Source of the DNA: Casuarina equisetifolia
Taxonomy: Eukaryota > Streptophyta > Magnoliopsida > Fagales > Casuarinaceae
Assembly: GCA_028551475.1 (NCBI GenBank)
Contig: CM052354.1
Span: 14,469,258-14,533,257, forward strand
DNA: 64,000 nucleotides
Reading direction: 5' to 3'
The position numbers were made by a program, and so were the translations under genes. Position 1 is the stretch's first letter. The number at the start of each line of letters is the position of its first letter. Shown piece by piece: positions 34,864 through 45,900 of this stretch. The notes under the pieces are model-generated. The model saw only the letters and a list, made by a program, of their open reading frames with translations. It did no database searches and was not told the origin of the DNA.

Positions 34864-35905
34864 GGTATGTTTTGCCATAAGAAGGAAGACCTCCATAAGC
34901 AATGAATTGATAAGCTTGGTTTGCATGTTGAGACCTAAACCCAAGAGGTAGGTAAAAGGAAAAGCATTAGTAAAAGTGTTCTCAGTTGCAAGCCTTAGAA
35001 TTTTTCTTCCTTCCTCCGCATTATTTAGGCTTCTAGTTAGATAAGTACCCAATAAGGAGGAAGTAGAACTTCCTAGCATGGCCCGCTTTCTTGCAATGGG
35101 TGAAAGTGGGCTTTGGCCCAAGTGAGTTGGTCCTAGCATGAGGTGGGCTAGACCCATGGGGCCCAATTGCAGGGTTGACCCAAATGTAGAGAAATGGCCT
35201 ACAAGTCCACTTAACTTTTCCATGTGACCTAAATTCAATGTAGAATCACTACTACTACAAAAACTATATCAAAGAGCAACAAATGCCACCTTTTCACTAG
35301 AAGTCTTCTAGTGGATCTCTTGTTTCACTATGGCGTCAGTTTGCTCAAGGGAGGGGAAGGTGTCAAGTGACAAAATTTAGGTGTGAAGGTTTTGGTACTC
35401 CTCTAGCAACCCAAGAATAAACTTCATCACCTTGTTCTCTTGATTCTGCTCCTATAATTTTCAATTAACGCCACATGTGCAAAAGCCATAGACATAACAA
35501 ATCAAGGCTTGTTAGGTATCTAATTTGCCTTATAAATTGCATAGGTGGAAGTAGAATGCAATCAAATTTGCATTGCCATGGCCTTTGACAAGCTTTAGCT
35601 CACTAATAGTTTGCTTTAGATTGAACTTCTGAGTCCTAGACACCTTGTCAAAGCTATCTTGCAATGCACTCAAAATCTTACTCACAATTTAGGCTCATGA
35701 AACCATGCTTGTGAGCGGCTACTCCATATAATTCACCAACCAGGTTTTGATGATGGCATGACATTGGTCCCACCGAACAATAGCCTTAACATTTGTTGGT
35801 CACTTCAAAAAGCCATAAAAAAAAGCCAAGCTTGTGATGGTGCGCACCTACTTCAATCAAAGGCTCCAATTTGACTTGCCAGTGAGCATTTGCAAGACAA
35901 TACTC
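34864..35905 (-). pseudogene. copia #4 gag relic
   Basis: Minus-strand reading from about 35905: AHWQVKLEPLIEVG, HHHKLGFF, IVRWDQCHAIIKTWLVNYME, LSALQDSFDKVSRTQKFNL, KQTISELKLVKG, FYFHLCNL. This is the order of the UBN2-type gag of non-SIRE copia (W-x-M/Q, LGF-DG, W-xxN-xxISWL, A-x-IW-xLxERF, L-xQ-xL-xL-xQG, Y-xxL-xxLW). Downstream frames lead to AYGGLPSYGKTY at the LTR junction. Several stops are present. Confidence 0.65.
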
Positions 35906-36118
35906 GTAGTCTACAAATTAGCAACTGTGAGGGAGAGGGCATTGGTACGGAGGCGGGCCTGAGATTTAGTAAAAGGTCTATTTACTAGCAAAGCCCAGTC
36001 CGGTCCAAGCCACAAATTATTATTTCTCCGCCTCCTGCTGCTTCTTATTTTTATTCCATAAACCACTACACCCTTGACCCCACATGAATCCCCATCACAA
36101 GAAAAAAATTCCTTCACT
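35906..36118 (-). other. junction between copia #4 gag and chromodomain gypsy
   Basis: Right next to the LTR (36060-36118) the minus strand reads KEFFSCDGDS-like text, a diverged repeat of the gag zinc-knuckle start that follows the other LTR (GFFHCDERFTPGHKC at 37970-38000). The remainder to 35906 is not assigned. Confidence 0.5.
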
Positions 36119-36828
36119 TGTTACTAAAAACAAACACCACACAAGCACTTTTCAAATTCAAACAGGTATGCTACTTTTTCTCCCATTACCCCACTGGTTT
36201 CCAACAACCCGAAATTCAAGGACGAGTACTCAAACAAGTCTCGGCAATGATAACAATAAGAGTCTAACAACTTTCACACATTTAGTATTATCTCCGAAAC
36301 AAACCACTAGGAGAGAGAAAAACCAAATGGTCATACGGTCAAGCCAACAAGATAATAAACAAGTCTCTACGGTCGGCCATTTAGTCTTACAATCAAATCT
36401 AACAAAAATACGCAATTCAGTTACAAAATCACCACAAAACAACCAATCATCAAGAAAACCCCAAACAGGCCTTCACAGCCCGTGGCTGTCACCAAATAGC
36501 ACCTGTCCACCTGAATAGCAGTAACGAAAAATAAGCAAAACAGATTGAAGGAATGGGAAACTCACAAAAAGCCTAGTCTCTTTAGAGGGAGACTCATACC
36601 TCATAGGGATAATGTTCCCAGCCAATGGGGTAATCCCACTTTCCTTATAATTTTCCAGATGCCTCTCGTTCTCCTCCGGTAGCCCTACAAAAATCAAGAC
36701 TCTAAGACTTTTACAACAACGTTTCCTTTTTACAATATACAAAATACATAATAATTAAATATACATGGGCTGTAAGCCAAATAAGCCCATTAACAGATGA
36801 GTAACAGCCCACATACGTTCTAATACCA
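36119..36828 (-). repeat. 3' LTR of chromodomain gypsy
   Basis: 710 bp on minus, starting TGGTATTAGAACGTATGTGG and ending TTTTTAGTAACA. It is homologous to 38002-38709. The minus-strand PPT GGTAAGGGGGA lies immediately upstream (36829-36839). Confidence 0.8.
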
Positions 36829-37505
36829 TCCCCCTTACCCAAAGACCTTGCCCTCAAGGTTTATTTCTAGATCTCTCCTTTATCGTCTCTAATTGCTCCC
36901 AAGTTGTTGCTTCAGGTGCTAGGCCTTTCCAATGCACAAGAATCTTTCTCTTTCCCTTATGTGTTTTTCGATCTAGGATTGCTTATGGCCATGCAATTAT
37001 TACTCCCTCCTTCTCTAAAGTTTGAGGCAACTCTGATTGCACTTGTACAGTGGGACTAATGCACCTTTTAAGGGAAGATACATGGAATACAAGGTGTATT
37101 TTTTATTCTGGTGGAAGTTTCAGTTTATAAGCTACTGTTCTCACTCTCTTTTCCACTTTGAAAGGTCCATAATACCTTGGAGCCAACTTTTGATCCTTTC
37201 TAAGAGCTATAAACAAGCTTTTATATGGTTGTAGCCTTAAATAGACCATATCCCCAGCTTCAAATGACTCCTCCCTTTGGTGTTTATCATGATTCTGCTT
37301 CATCCTATTTTGTGCTTCCAAAATCTTATGCTTCGCCTCCTTAATAATCTTGTCTCTGTTCATAAGCTCATGTTCTACAGATTCCACTAGTGTTGATCCA
37401 GGGATATTTGAAAGTAAACTTGGTGGGGATCTTTCATAAACAATTTCATAAGGACTCTTTCCTGTAGAACTGTGGGGACTAGTATTATAGCATAATTCTG
37501 CCCAT
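36829..37505 (-). pseudogene. gypsy integrase C-terminus with chromodomain
   Basis: The minus frame 37103-37537 encodes WAELCYNTSPHSSTGKSPYE, ERSPPSLL, IPGSTLVESVEHELMNRD, QNRMKQNHDKHQREESFEAG, DMVYLRLQPYKS and KLAPRYYGPFKVEKR, the end of a chromovirus integrase. After a frameshift (36880-37100) come a QVQSELPQTL linker and a chromodomain-like PQAILDRKTHKGKRKI / LVHWKGLAPEATTWEQ segment, then the PPT. The catalytic core and everything upstream to protease are missing. Confidence 0.8.
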
Positions 37506-38001
37506 CCACAATAGACCCAATACAACATCATTCCCATGTAATTGTAACAACCAAAAGTCCATCAAAAATTTTTCCCCCTGGAAATTTACCTCTACTGAGC
37601 GGCATAGCCCTTCACACTTTACCTTTCCTCCATTAGCCGCAATTGCTACTAATCCATCCTCCTTACTTGGTTGCGATCCTAGCCTTAGCTGTCTCTGTAG
37701 ATAAGAAATTATGAGTGCTCCTTGTATCCATTAAAAATCGGACTCCAATTTCCTTTTTATTGACTTTTCCTATCACTTTTATCATTTGAGAGTATACATC
37801 CCCTTTAAGGCATTAAGAGATATCATTGACTGCTCTTGGTTCTTAATTAATGTCATCTCTTGTTCCTTGGCTTGTTGGTCCCACTCCTCCTCTAAACTTT
37901 CTTCCACTTCCTCATCCGAAATATCTACCAAAAGCACAAATAATTGCTTGCACTTATGTCCTGGCGTGAATCTCTCATCACAATGAAAAAATCCCTTCAC
38001 T
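37506..38001 (-). pseudogene. gypsy gag zinc knuckle and protease fragment
   Basis: From 38001 downward: KGFFHCDERFTPGHKCKQLF (knuckle), an acidic spacer ISDEEVEESLEEE, then NALKGMYTLK, VIGKVNKKEIGVRFLMDTRS and THNFL, an aspartic protease whose Asp-Ser-Gly is now Asp-Thr-Arg. It ends in QLHGNDVVLGLLW near 37505, the family's protease-RT linker, and then joins integrase (WAELCYNTS). RT and RNase H are therefore deleted precisely between these motifs. Confidence 0.75.
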
Positions 38002-38709
38002 TGTTACTAAAAACAAACATCACACGAGCACTTTTCAAATTTAAATAGATATGCTACTTTTTCTCCAATTACCCCATTGGTTTCCAACAACTCGAAATTC
38101 AAGGACGAGTACTCAAACAAGTCTCGGCAATGATAACAATAAGAGTCTAACAACTTTCACACGTTTAGTATTATCTTCGAAACAAACCACTAGGAGAGAG
38201 AAAAACCAAATGGTCATGCGGTCAAGCCAACAAGATAATAAACAAGTCTCTATAGTTGGCCACTTAGCCTTACAACCAAATCCAACAAAAATACGCAGTT
38301 CAGTTACAAAATCACCACAAAACAACCAATCACCGAGAAAACCCCAAACGGGCCTTCATAGCCTGTGGTTGTCACCAAATAGCACCTGTCCACCTGAATA
38401 GCAGTAACGAAAAATAAGCGAAACAGATTTAAGGAATGGGAAACTCACAGAAAGCTTGGTCTCTTCAGAGGGAGACTCGTACCTCATAGGGATAACGTTC
38501 CCAACCAATGGGGTAATCCCACTTTCCTTATAATTTTCCAGAGGCCTCCCGTTCTTCTCCAATAGCCCTACAAAAATCAAGACTCCAAGACCTCTACGAC
38601 ACCGTTTCCTTTTTACAATATACAAAATACATAATAATTAAATATACATGGGCTGTAAGCCAAATAAGCCCATTAACAGATGAGTAACAGCCCACATATG
38701 TTCCAGGCA
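38002..38709 (-). repeat. 5' LTR of chromodomain gypsy
   Basis: 708 bp on minus, starting TGCCTGGAACATATGTGGGC and ending TTTTTAGTAACA. The sequence following it in element order is gag zinc-knuckle coding text, without a PBS, so the leader and most of gag are deleted. Confidence 0.75.
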
Positions 38710-38956
38710 TTGTGCAAAGGAGGCATGATAGGGATGGCAGCCTCATTGCTCGAAGGATGACAAGGTTGCCGATAAAGAGGATGTTAGAGTTAGACATGGC
38801 AATGGAAAATAGCTAGGGTTTGGAAGACAATTGGGAATGTGAGAAAGAAGAAAAAAAAAAAAAAGAGAATGCATAATGGATTCTCCCTTTAAAACTCGTT
38901 TGTGATGGCTAGGAGGAAAATTATTTGCAGAAGCAATTAGCATAGAGAACAACCTA
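38710..38956 (-). other. copia #4 leader and gag start
   Basis: This segment lies between the copia PBS and the gypsy LTR. A minus-strand ATG near 38797 begins MSNSNILF; a neighbouring frame reads SSFEQ/SSNEAAIPIMPP, possibly the gag N-terminus. A long poly-A/T run (38847-38863) is present. Confidence 0.4.
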
Positions 38957-38968
38957 CTCTTGATACCA
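38957..38968 (-). other. primer-binding site of copia #4
   Basis: The minus strand reads TGGTATCAAGAG, a near-perfect initiator-Met site, immediately after the LTR end (...ACTTTGTGATA). Confidence 0.8.
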
Positions 38969-38969
38969 T

Positions 38970-39208
38970 ATCACAAAGTATAAATATTGGGAAGTGTAGG
39001 AAAGAACGTAAAGCTAACAAGTTGAGAGAATTGTACATTAAGCTTTACATATTGAATCTACAATGCAATAAGCTTTACATATACATCTAGACCTAACTAT
39101 ACATGGAAACTATATACCTAATGCAACTAGAAAAATCCAATACAATTAGAAAACCTAATTCATAAAGAATTGTACATTAATTGAATTATTGATAGGGCTC
39201 AAGAATGA
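38970..39208 (-). repeat. 5' LTR of copia #4
   Basis: About 240 bp sharing ordered blocks with 21165-21398. A short internal duplication of AAGCTTTACATAT-like text makes it slightly different. The right end is approximate (AATTATTGATAGGG). Confidence 0.65.
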
Positions 39209-39981
39209 AACTTCACTCTCGGTGTGGGACTTATATAAGGACTCAAGAATGAAACTCCACTCCCAATGTGAGACAAAATGCTAACAAGACAAACAGCCAT
39301 AGCCATCAGTAAGCTATACCAAATTCTACAGTCCGCTCCAAATTGAAGTTAAGTGGGTGGCATAAGAGCTTCATCTTCAGAAGACTCCAAGGCACACCCT
39401 ATTTTTCACGTTTCCAACTTAGAGAAATCGGTTAGAATCCCACTGGTCTGTCCCACTGGATTCTAGTTGCAAGATCGATCCGTCCGGATTTCTCCCATGA
39501 GCTCCCATCAACATACAACAAATACAAACTCTTGGAGAAGAAATTGAAATTTAACGTGGGTGCCGTGGCTCTTCGTTTGCCATTTATATAAATGTTACGC
39601 ATGATCCTTACACCTAGCTAATTCGTTGCAACCAGATGCGTTACACCTTTAGTCAGAAAATAGTGTCGATTCCATTGACTAAATTTAATTTTTCCAGGAT
39701 CATCTATTGAAAGAAGCCGACAAGAATAGGAGTAAAGGGAAAATTTACCAGGAGTAATTCTTGGCAAATTTTTAGGGGAGCAGCAGTAGATAAAAATTTA
39801 CAATGAGAACGGGGACCATTCCTACTGATTATTCACTGATAATTCTTCATCATCTCATATGAAGACGAACAAAGCTAACCCACTAAATAAAAATGATAAG
39901 CTTGTTTCAAGCTTTCTAATATTTTGCCCCGATAATACATACTCACTAGCATGAGCTTTTAACTAAACAATCCGAACTTTT
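39209..39981. other. intergenic DNA downstream of IOJAP
   Basis: No coding region was recognised. A direct repeat of CTCAAGAATGAAACT-CACTC occurs at 39199 and 39242. A small hairpin AAGCTTG-TTT-CAAGCTT lies at 39898-39914, possibly within the 3' UTR. A polyadenylation signal could not be assigned with confidence. Confidence 0.4.
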
Positions 39982-42900
39982 TCAACTGTGAAAGGGTGGT
40001 TTCTCTTCAAAAAGCAGCTCAATGGGGGTTGCATTACCATAGAATTCTTCCAAGTTGTAGAAAGCTCTTTGTTGTGGAAGAAATATATGGACTACTACAT
40101 CACCTGTCACAAAGATAAGACAAACTCGCCCGAATAAAAAGCTGCCAACCAAAAATTCTTAGTTTGAACAAGGACAATTCTGTGGATGGTAGGGAACCTC
40201 TTGCAACACCATCATTTGTTTAAATTTGCAGGCCTTCAAATAGCAATGGGACCAATAGATGTTGCTTGATTCACTACTACAAACAAATGTTAGTCCTTTT
40301 CTATTCAATTCTTGCAAGAAGCCCATCAATATCCCAGAAGATATAAAGTATATATTGATAGACAGTATCACCAGAAAAATCCATGTTTTGAAGTTCAATA
40401 CAGAATACAATTCACTGTGAACAAAGTAACTACTGCCTATTTCCTGTTTGTCAAAAAACACATGTTCAGATATATGATCGTGATCCAATTGAGGATTTTG
40501 AACTTCTATCCAATTAAAGGTCTTAATTGGCAAGCTGAAAACAAGAGAAATTCAGTGATCATCATAATGGCAAGCATATTTATTTCCAGAGCATACACCT
40601 TTCAATTTTTCCTATGAAATGAAAGATGCAACGCAGGCACCATAAAAGGGTTTGGTTAATGCACAAAATAACAACGGAGAGATGGCATCTAAGAGTGTAG
40701 CTAGCTAATGAAAAGGAATAAGAAAATCTTATGTTCACAACAAAAATTTCAGAAAAAACCAAAAATTCTATGTTGATTACACCCATACAACTGAATCAGT
40801 GAAAGGTAGAGTTAATAGAACATAAAATTGAGTTTAGCTGATAATATCAACTAAATAGTTCTTATTTTGTTCTAATAAAACAACATGCCTGTCGTAGTGT
40901 TGCATTTACAGATGACTTGATGGTGGTTAGTGGAGAGAAAATGCCCACATGTAGAAATGAAATGAACTGAGACTGCACACAACATCCTCTGCTTCAACAT
41001 TTGAGGTGCTAAAATAACATTAATTTTCTTTTTATTTAACATTGGAATAGATGATAGCCGCTGGATTATATAATGCATGATCACTTACCAAAGTCCAACA
41101 AGGTCCATGAATTGGGTTTTGAGTCCCCAGTTGGAATTTTCCCATACTTCTTCTCAGCTAGATCTCTTATTTTTGAACTGCAATGCAGTGTGCAACAAAG
41201 CTTTGAGGTAAAGAATTGGTAATGAAAATTGAACCATAATTAGGCTATCCAAACCAAAAATATGAATGCCATTGCAAAGTTGGGCCCATACCCAATGGCA
41301 TCAATTTGAGGACGAGAAAACGCTGTGGCAATGACAAAAAATCGGGTCCAATACACAAGAGGCTTCACAAAGAGGACCTTTATATCAGCTGCCTTCACAT
41401 CACTTGCAACCTTCGCAACGGCCACAGCAACTATAAAGACCGGAGGAAACAGATTTAACTGGGCATGTCTATCAATTTTATTTCTGCTTTCAGTATTTTA
41501 CAAGTAGCAATATAATCTCATGTAAACTATATATCAAAGAATAACAAAGTTGACATCACCACCAGTCCCCAGCAGACCTCGTTTGTTTGTGGAGAAAACA
41601 GTGAACAGAAGCGAATCATAAGAATCACTTTTGTTCTTCCGAGTAGTTCATTCATGAGGAAAGAAAGAAACATAAAGAACAGAATAACTACGATCAAAAT
41701 ACTTTACCAAATTTTACGTAACCAGTGAGCTTACATGGAGAGACAACTTGAAAATATCTTTCCTTCCTTAAATTCCCAGCAGAACTTACCACCAAGGTAC
41801 AAATTCAGCCTACTCAAGAGGAGAAATGGCATCTGAAGTATTTGTCACTTCTTGATACCATATCAACTAAAAGAGACCTGAATTCCAGAGAACTGTCTAC
41901 CGTCATGGGGTTTTTTTGGGAGTCTAAAAAATGAACTCATTTCATGCTTGGGACAGGCAAATATCCCAGGAGAGGGTGCTAAGAGAGAGTGTGGGAAGAG
42001 AGAATGAAAAGCACATTAGCAATCTGGCTAGCTTACCACTCCCCACGGGGTAAAAAGTTATATAACTGTAGGCAGGAGATGGTAAACACACTTCTGAGTG
42101 CATAACTTTGTTCTTTTTACTTTTTTATATTGTTGTTTCTTCCTCTTCTTCTCCTTTATTTCTTTTTTACTATAATGTATGTGACATGATTTGCACAATG
42201 ATTTTCCCATTGAACACTGTCACATATCTTGTTTTCTGTTGATTGCAAAATAATCTTACATGACAAGCTTTCAGCATCATCATCAACCTCCATTCTGTGG
42301 GGCTTTATGTTCTTTCTCCTGAATACCACCTTCCCAAATTTGTCAAACAAGTCATCGTACATATCATCTGTATTTTCATTGACATTCTGCAAAATATACA
42401 TAACTGATGCAGCCTCAGAGCAAACAATTAAATCAGCAGATGTAAAGCCAAATAAAGCAGATATCTTTCCAATATCACATTCGCAAGCATAAATAATAAG
42501 ATTTAATATAATATTTCCACTAAAAAAAAAAAGAAAAAAAAAACTTTGATCAACTATTGAACCTCACCCCCATATGACACACACAACACCAAAACAAGAA
42601 TAAAGAAAAAGAAACAAAGAAAAAATAAGACCCCCCCAAAAAAAGGAAAAAAAAAAAGAAAAGAAAAGGAAGGAAAAGCATGATCAATATGAAAAGTCTA
42701 AATAGGGGAAGAAAGCAGGTATTTCCAATTCAAAGGCAAACTTAGACCCAAAAGAAAAAAAGAAAAGATAAGACATGAATCTTCCACATCTAGCTTTCTG
42801 GATGTGGGGTTCTATCAGCCAGTACATTGTCCCACACCTGACCGTCCAATGCCATAAATTGAGAAAATGGAGTACTTAAACATATTAATAAAAATTTTAA

Positions 42901-45900
42901 CCCAATAGATTTTCTTCAATAAAATTTTTAAGCCGCAAAGCAACTTGTATGAGTCCCCACCACAAAGAATTTGCAGAAGCTAAAATAATTGCAATCATAT
43001 TAGATCAATGCCGAGGAAAACATACACTTCCCAAATATCTTGCGCTAGAGTCAGACTCATCCTATGTTAATGGATGTCCAGGTATAACCTAATTTTTTCT
43101 ACATCGAAACTGACTAGAAAAGCCATTTATAACACAAATGGGAAGGTGATATTAAAGTCTTCTAACCAAGGCAGAGCCACTAGTTCTTCTGCAAGGCATA
43201 ACACTTTACCTTCCTAAAATAAATTAATGCTCAACCCAAAGGATAGTAAACTTGACCAGGGATCATGCCTCATGACTCAGGCAATTAGCTCAAATCTCCA
43301 CCCTACCAATTGAGACTATTCACTCAAACACTGAAAAAGTACGAAGACTCAATGTTTGAGTATATTCCTTAAAATTTCTTCGATCTCTGGGTATTCTTTG
43401 ATTTACAGCAAATCCACTAGTCACAAATCGTAAGGGCATCAGTTTTTACATGGTACAAGCTGTATAAGTACCAGATTCTATCAATGTACCATTTGAATAC
43501 CATAAGCATACAATATACATTGTAATATAAATAGGTGTAGGCGTTATTACTGTATGGAAGTGTTTTTGTGCCAGCCAAAAGAAGCCAACTAAGTTTATTA
43601 GATTCTAAGTCCATCATTACCATATTATTATGTTTTTGTGTTAGCCAAAAGAATCCAACCAAGTTTATTAGATACTAAGTACTTCAACCACACTCGATCA
43701 AAAGTTGTAAGGCTGAAGTGCAACATTACCATCAAAAAGAGTATTTTTCTGTTCACCTTAGAAATTCAAGGTTAAATCAGTAAACACACCAAAACATAGG
43801 TTTATTCAGTACAGATGCCCAACCATCTTGACCCTTTCACTCTTTCCTTCAGTTTCAAAGTAAAAAGAAGCCTATGGCCAGACTTTACAACTGTAAATAT
43901 TCTCTCCCGAACCATGAGGCACATCTACCACGTGGGGTTTCACCAAACCCACCCCAGGTTAGGCTAAAAATTCATATTATAAGAAATTCTAAAAAACACA
44001 TTTGAAATTTGTTTTTTGGTCAAATAAGCCATATATCAGTCAGAATAAATGAAACATGACAGAATACACCCATGTTGAGACGAAGACAGAATAAAACAGG
44101 TTTACATACTATCCACATTGGCATGAGGGATGTCAACCATTTTGACCAAAACACAATGACATAAGCAAAAATTGCCCATACCACTATGCTTGTGCTGGAA
44201 GAAGGGGCCACAAATCAAGTTCATGCTCAGTGTCATCGTAGCAGATCTCACAACAGAACAAGATATTGCAAAGGCCTATAGTGACAACCAATTAGAGGGG
44301 GGAACATCTGGCGGACAATCTATTGGAAGCAATATGCAAGGGCAAAGAAGTGAGGCTACACTACCAGGCAAACTCTTGGCCTAAATACACAATCTTCTTT
44401 TCTATATTGATTTGGAAAGGTCTTTTTCCAAGTGGCCTTCATTCTTCTAAGGATGTCTGATAATTGTCCTTAACCCCCTGAGCATAATAAGATGCTATTA
44501 GGAAAATGTTTTGCCATTTAAGCCCCTAATGCCATTCAATCATAGTCAACAAACTATCCTAATAAACTTAAGAAGTAGAATGAATGAACTGATTTATGTA
44601 AGAAAAATTCGACTTTGATTGATAACAACTTCACCCAAATTCAGCTCATTTGCTAAAATTGCAATTAAGCGTAAATTTGTCCTCTAAATATTTACTAAAG
44701 AAACCCAAATCACATAAATTTGACTTGTTATACATCTGTATAGCTTTTCAACTTGCACCACAAAAGAAGAAAAATAAACCAAGTTTGAATAATTAATACT
44801 TAACTAGGATCCACTAAGTTACAACCCTAACAACCACCTAGAGAATCAATCCATTTTGGTGATCTTACCCTTTCTCATCATAGATCCACATTGACAAAGG
44901 CATATCTTTCTTATACCATACATGATTAAAACCAACTTAAAACTCATCGGTATTGTTTACCTTTTCCATGGCAAAAATGAACAGCCAGCCCTGGCCCTCA
45001 ACTTCAAGTCTTCTACAACTGTTCTGGCCACTATGGAGGAGAATAAGCATAAGCATAGTGAAAATTCCAGAACTTGGATATGACAAAACGGAACTCATGG
45101 GTTTCCCCTGAGTTTGAGTATGATTTTGACCTAGCCTCTCAAGTCATAAGAGTTTGCTTTCTATCTTTCAGCTTTAAACTCCACTGTCTATCTTTTTAAT
45201 TCTCTTTTGTACAACACTGATACTGATCCAACTCAAAAAGGAAACAATTGTGCACCCCTGTCTCCAGACCCTTTGGCCCTCTTAGCCTTAACTTATTAGG
45301 CACAAATATATCTCCAAAACGCATGGGTTACAGTAAAACGGCTAGCTTTCCATCAGAAGAGACATCTAGAAGTTGCTTCAGGTATAAACAGCCCAAGTGA
45401 CACAAATACTAAAAGATTGATCAGAACAAAAGAAAGCCTCACTGTTGATCACGAACATTATGTGGAAGCTAACTAAAGGTTCAGTGGGGAAAGAAATAAC
45501 CAGCCATTTTAACTTAAGAGCACACACATGGTTTTTAATGTATCAACAAAGATAATTCACCCAGTAGTGCTTCCAAGTTCTGCACCTAAAAGAATGAGTC
45601 TACACATAAACAAACCAAATACATATATATTTTCTTTAAACCCTTCAGAACCCCCAAAATGAAAAATATATCATAGTTAACCAAATCAAGCAAATTTGGG
45701 TCCACATACGGGCTAGCCAAGTTACTTTTCCACGCATCGCTGTTGTTGAGTCTTTGCATTGAACACTTCCCTTTCTTGAGATTCCTTAGTCTCACATGGA
45801 TTAGGAACGAGTCTCTTCTTGGGTTCTATACATTCTTCAGCTCCCACTTTGTAACCACACGTGTGCCCCATCACACCCCAGTCCCATCTCATACTCACGC

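Larger units (their letters stand above)
21150..39208 (-). mobile_element. composite copia element #4 with nested insertions
   Basis: Short related LTRs lie at about 21165-21398 (3') and 38970-39208 (5'), with an iMet PBS beside the latter. Between them, in minus-strand order, are 5' leader/gag start (38710-38950), gag (34864-35905), protease (24500-24802), integrase (about 23190-24000), RT and RNase H (21400-22990). The order is broken by a solo LTR block (24803-34863) and by a chromodomain gypsy (about 36060-38709). Treating this as one element explains the split gag/protease and the paired LTRs. Continuity across the gypsy block is the weakest link. Confidence 0.65.

Noticed and set aside
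36084..36518. 144-codon plus frame rich in Ser/Thr/Gln with a near copy at 38051-38401
   Set aside because: Both are antisense readings of the two gypsy LTRs.
40159..40533. 124-codon minus frame next to the last IOJAP exon
   Set aside because: It lies in intron 4, has no family motif, and splicing across it restores the conserved RsfS reading.
42520..42680. A-rich tract considered as a retroposed poly-A tail
   Set aside because: No upstream retroposon body or target duplication was seen; it is mixed A/G low-complexity intron DNA.
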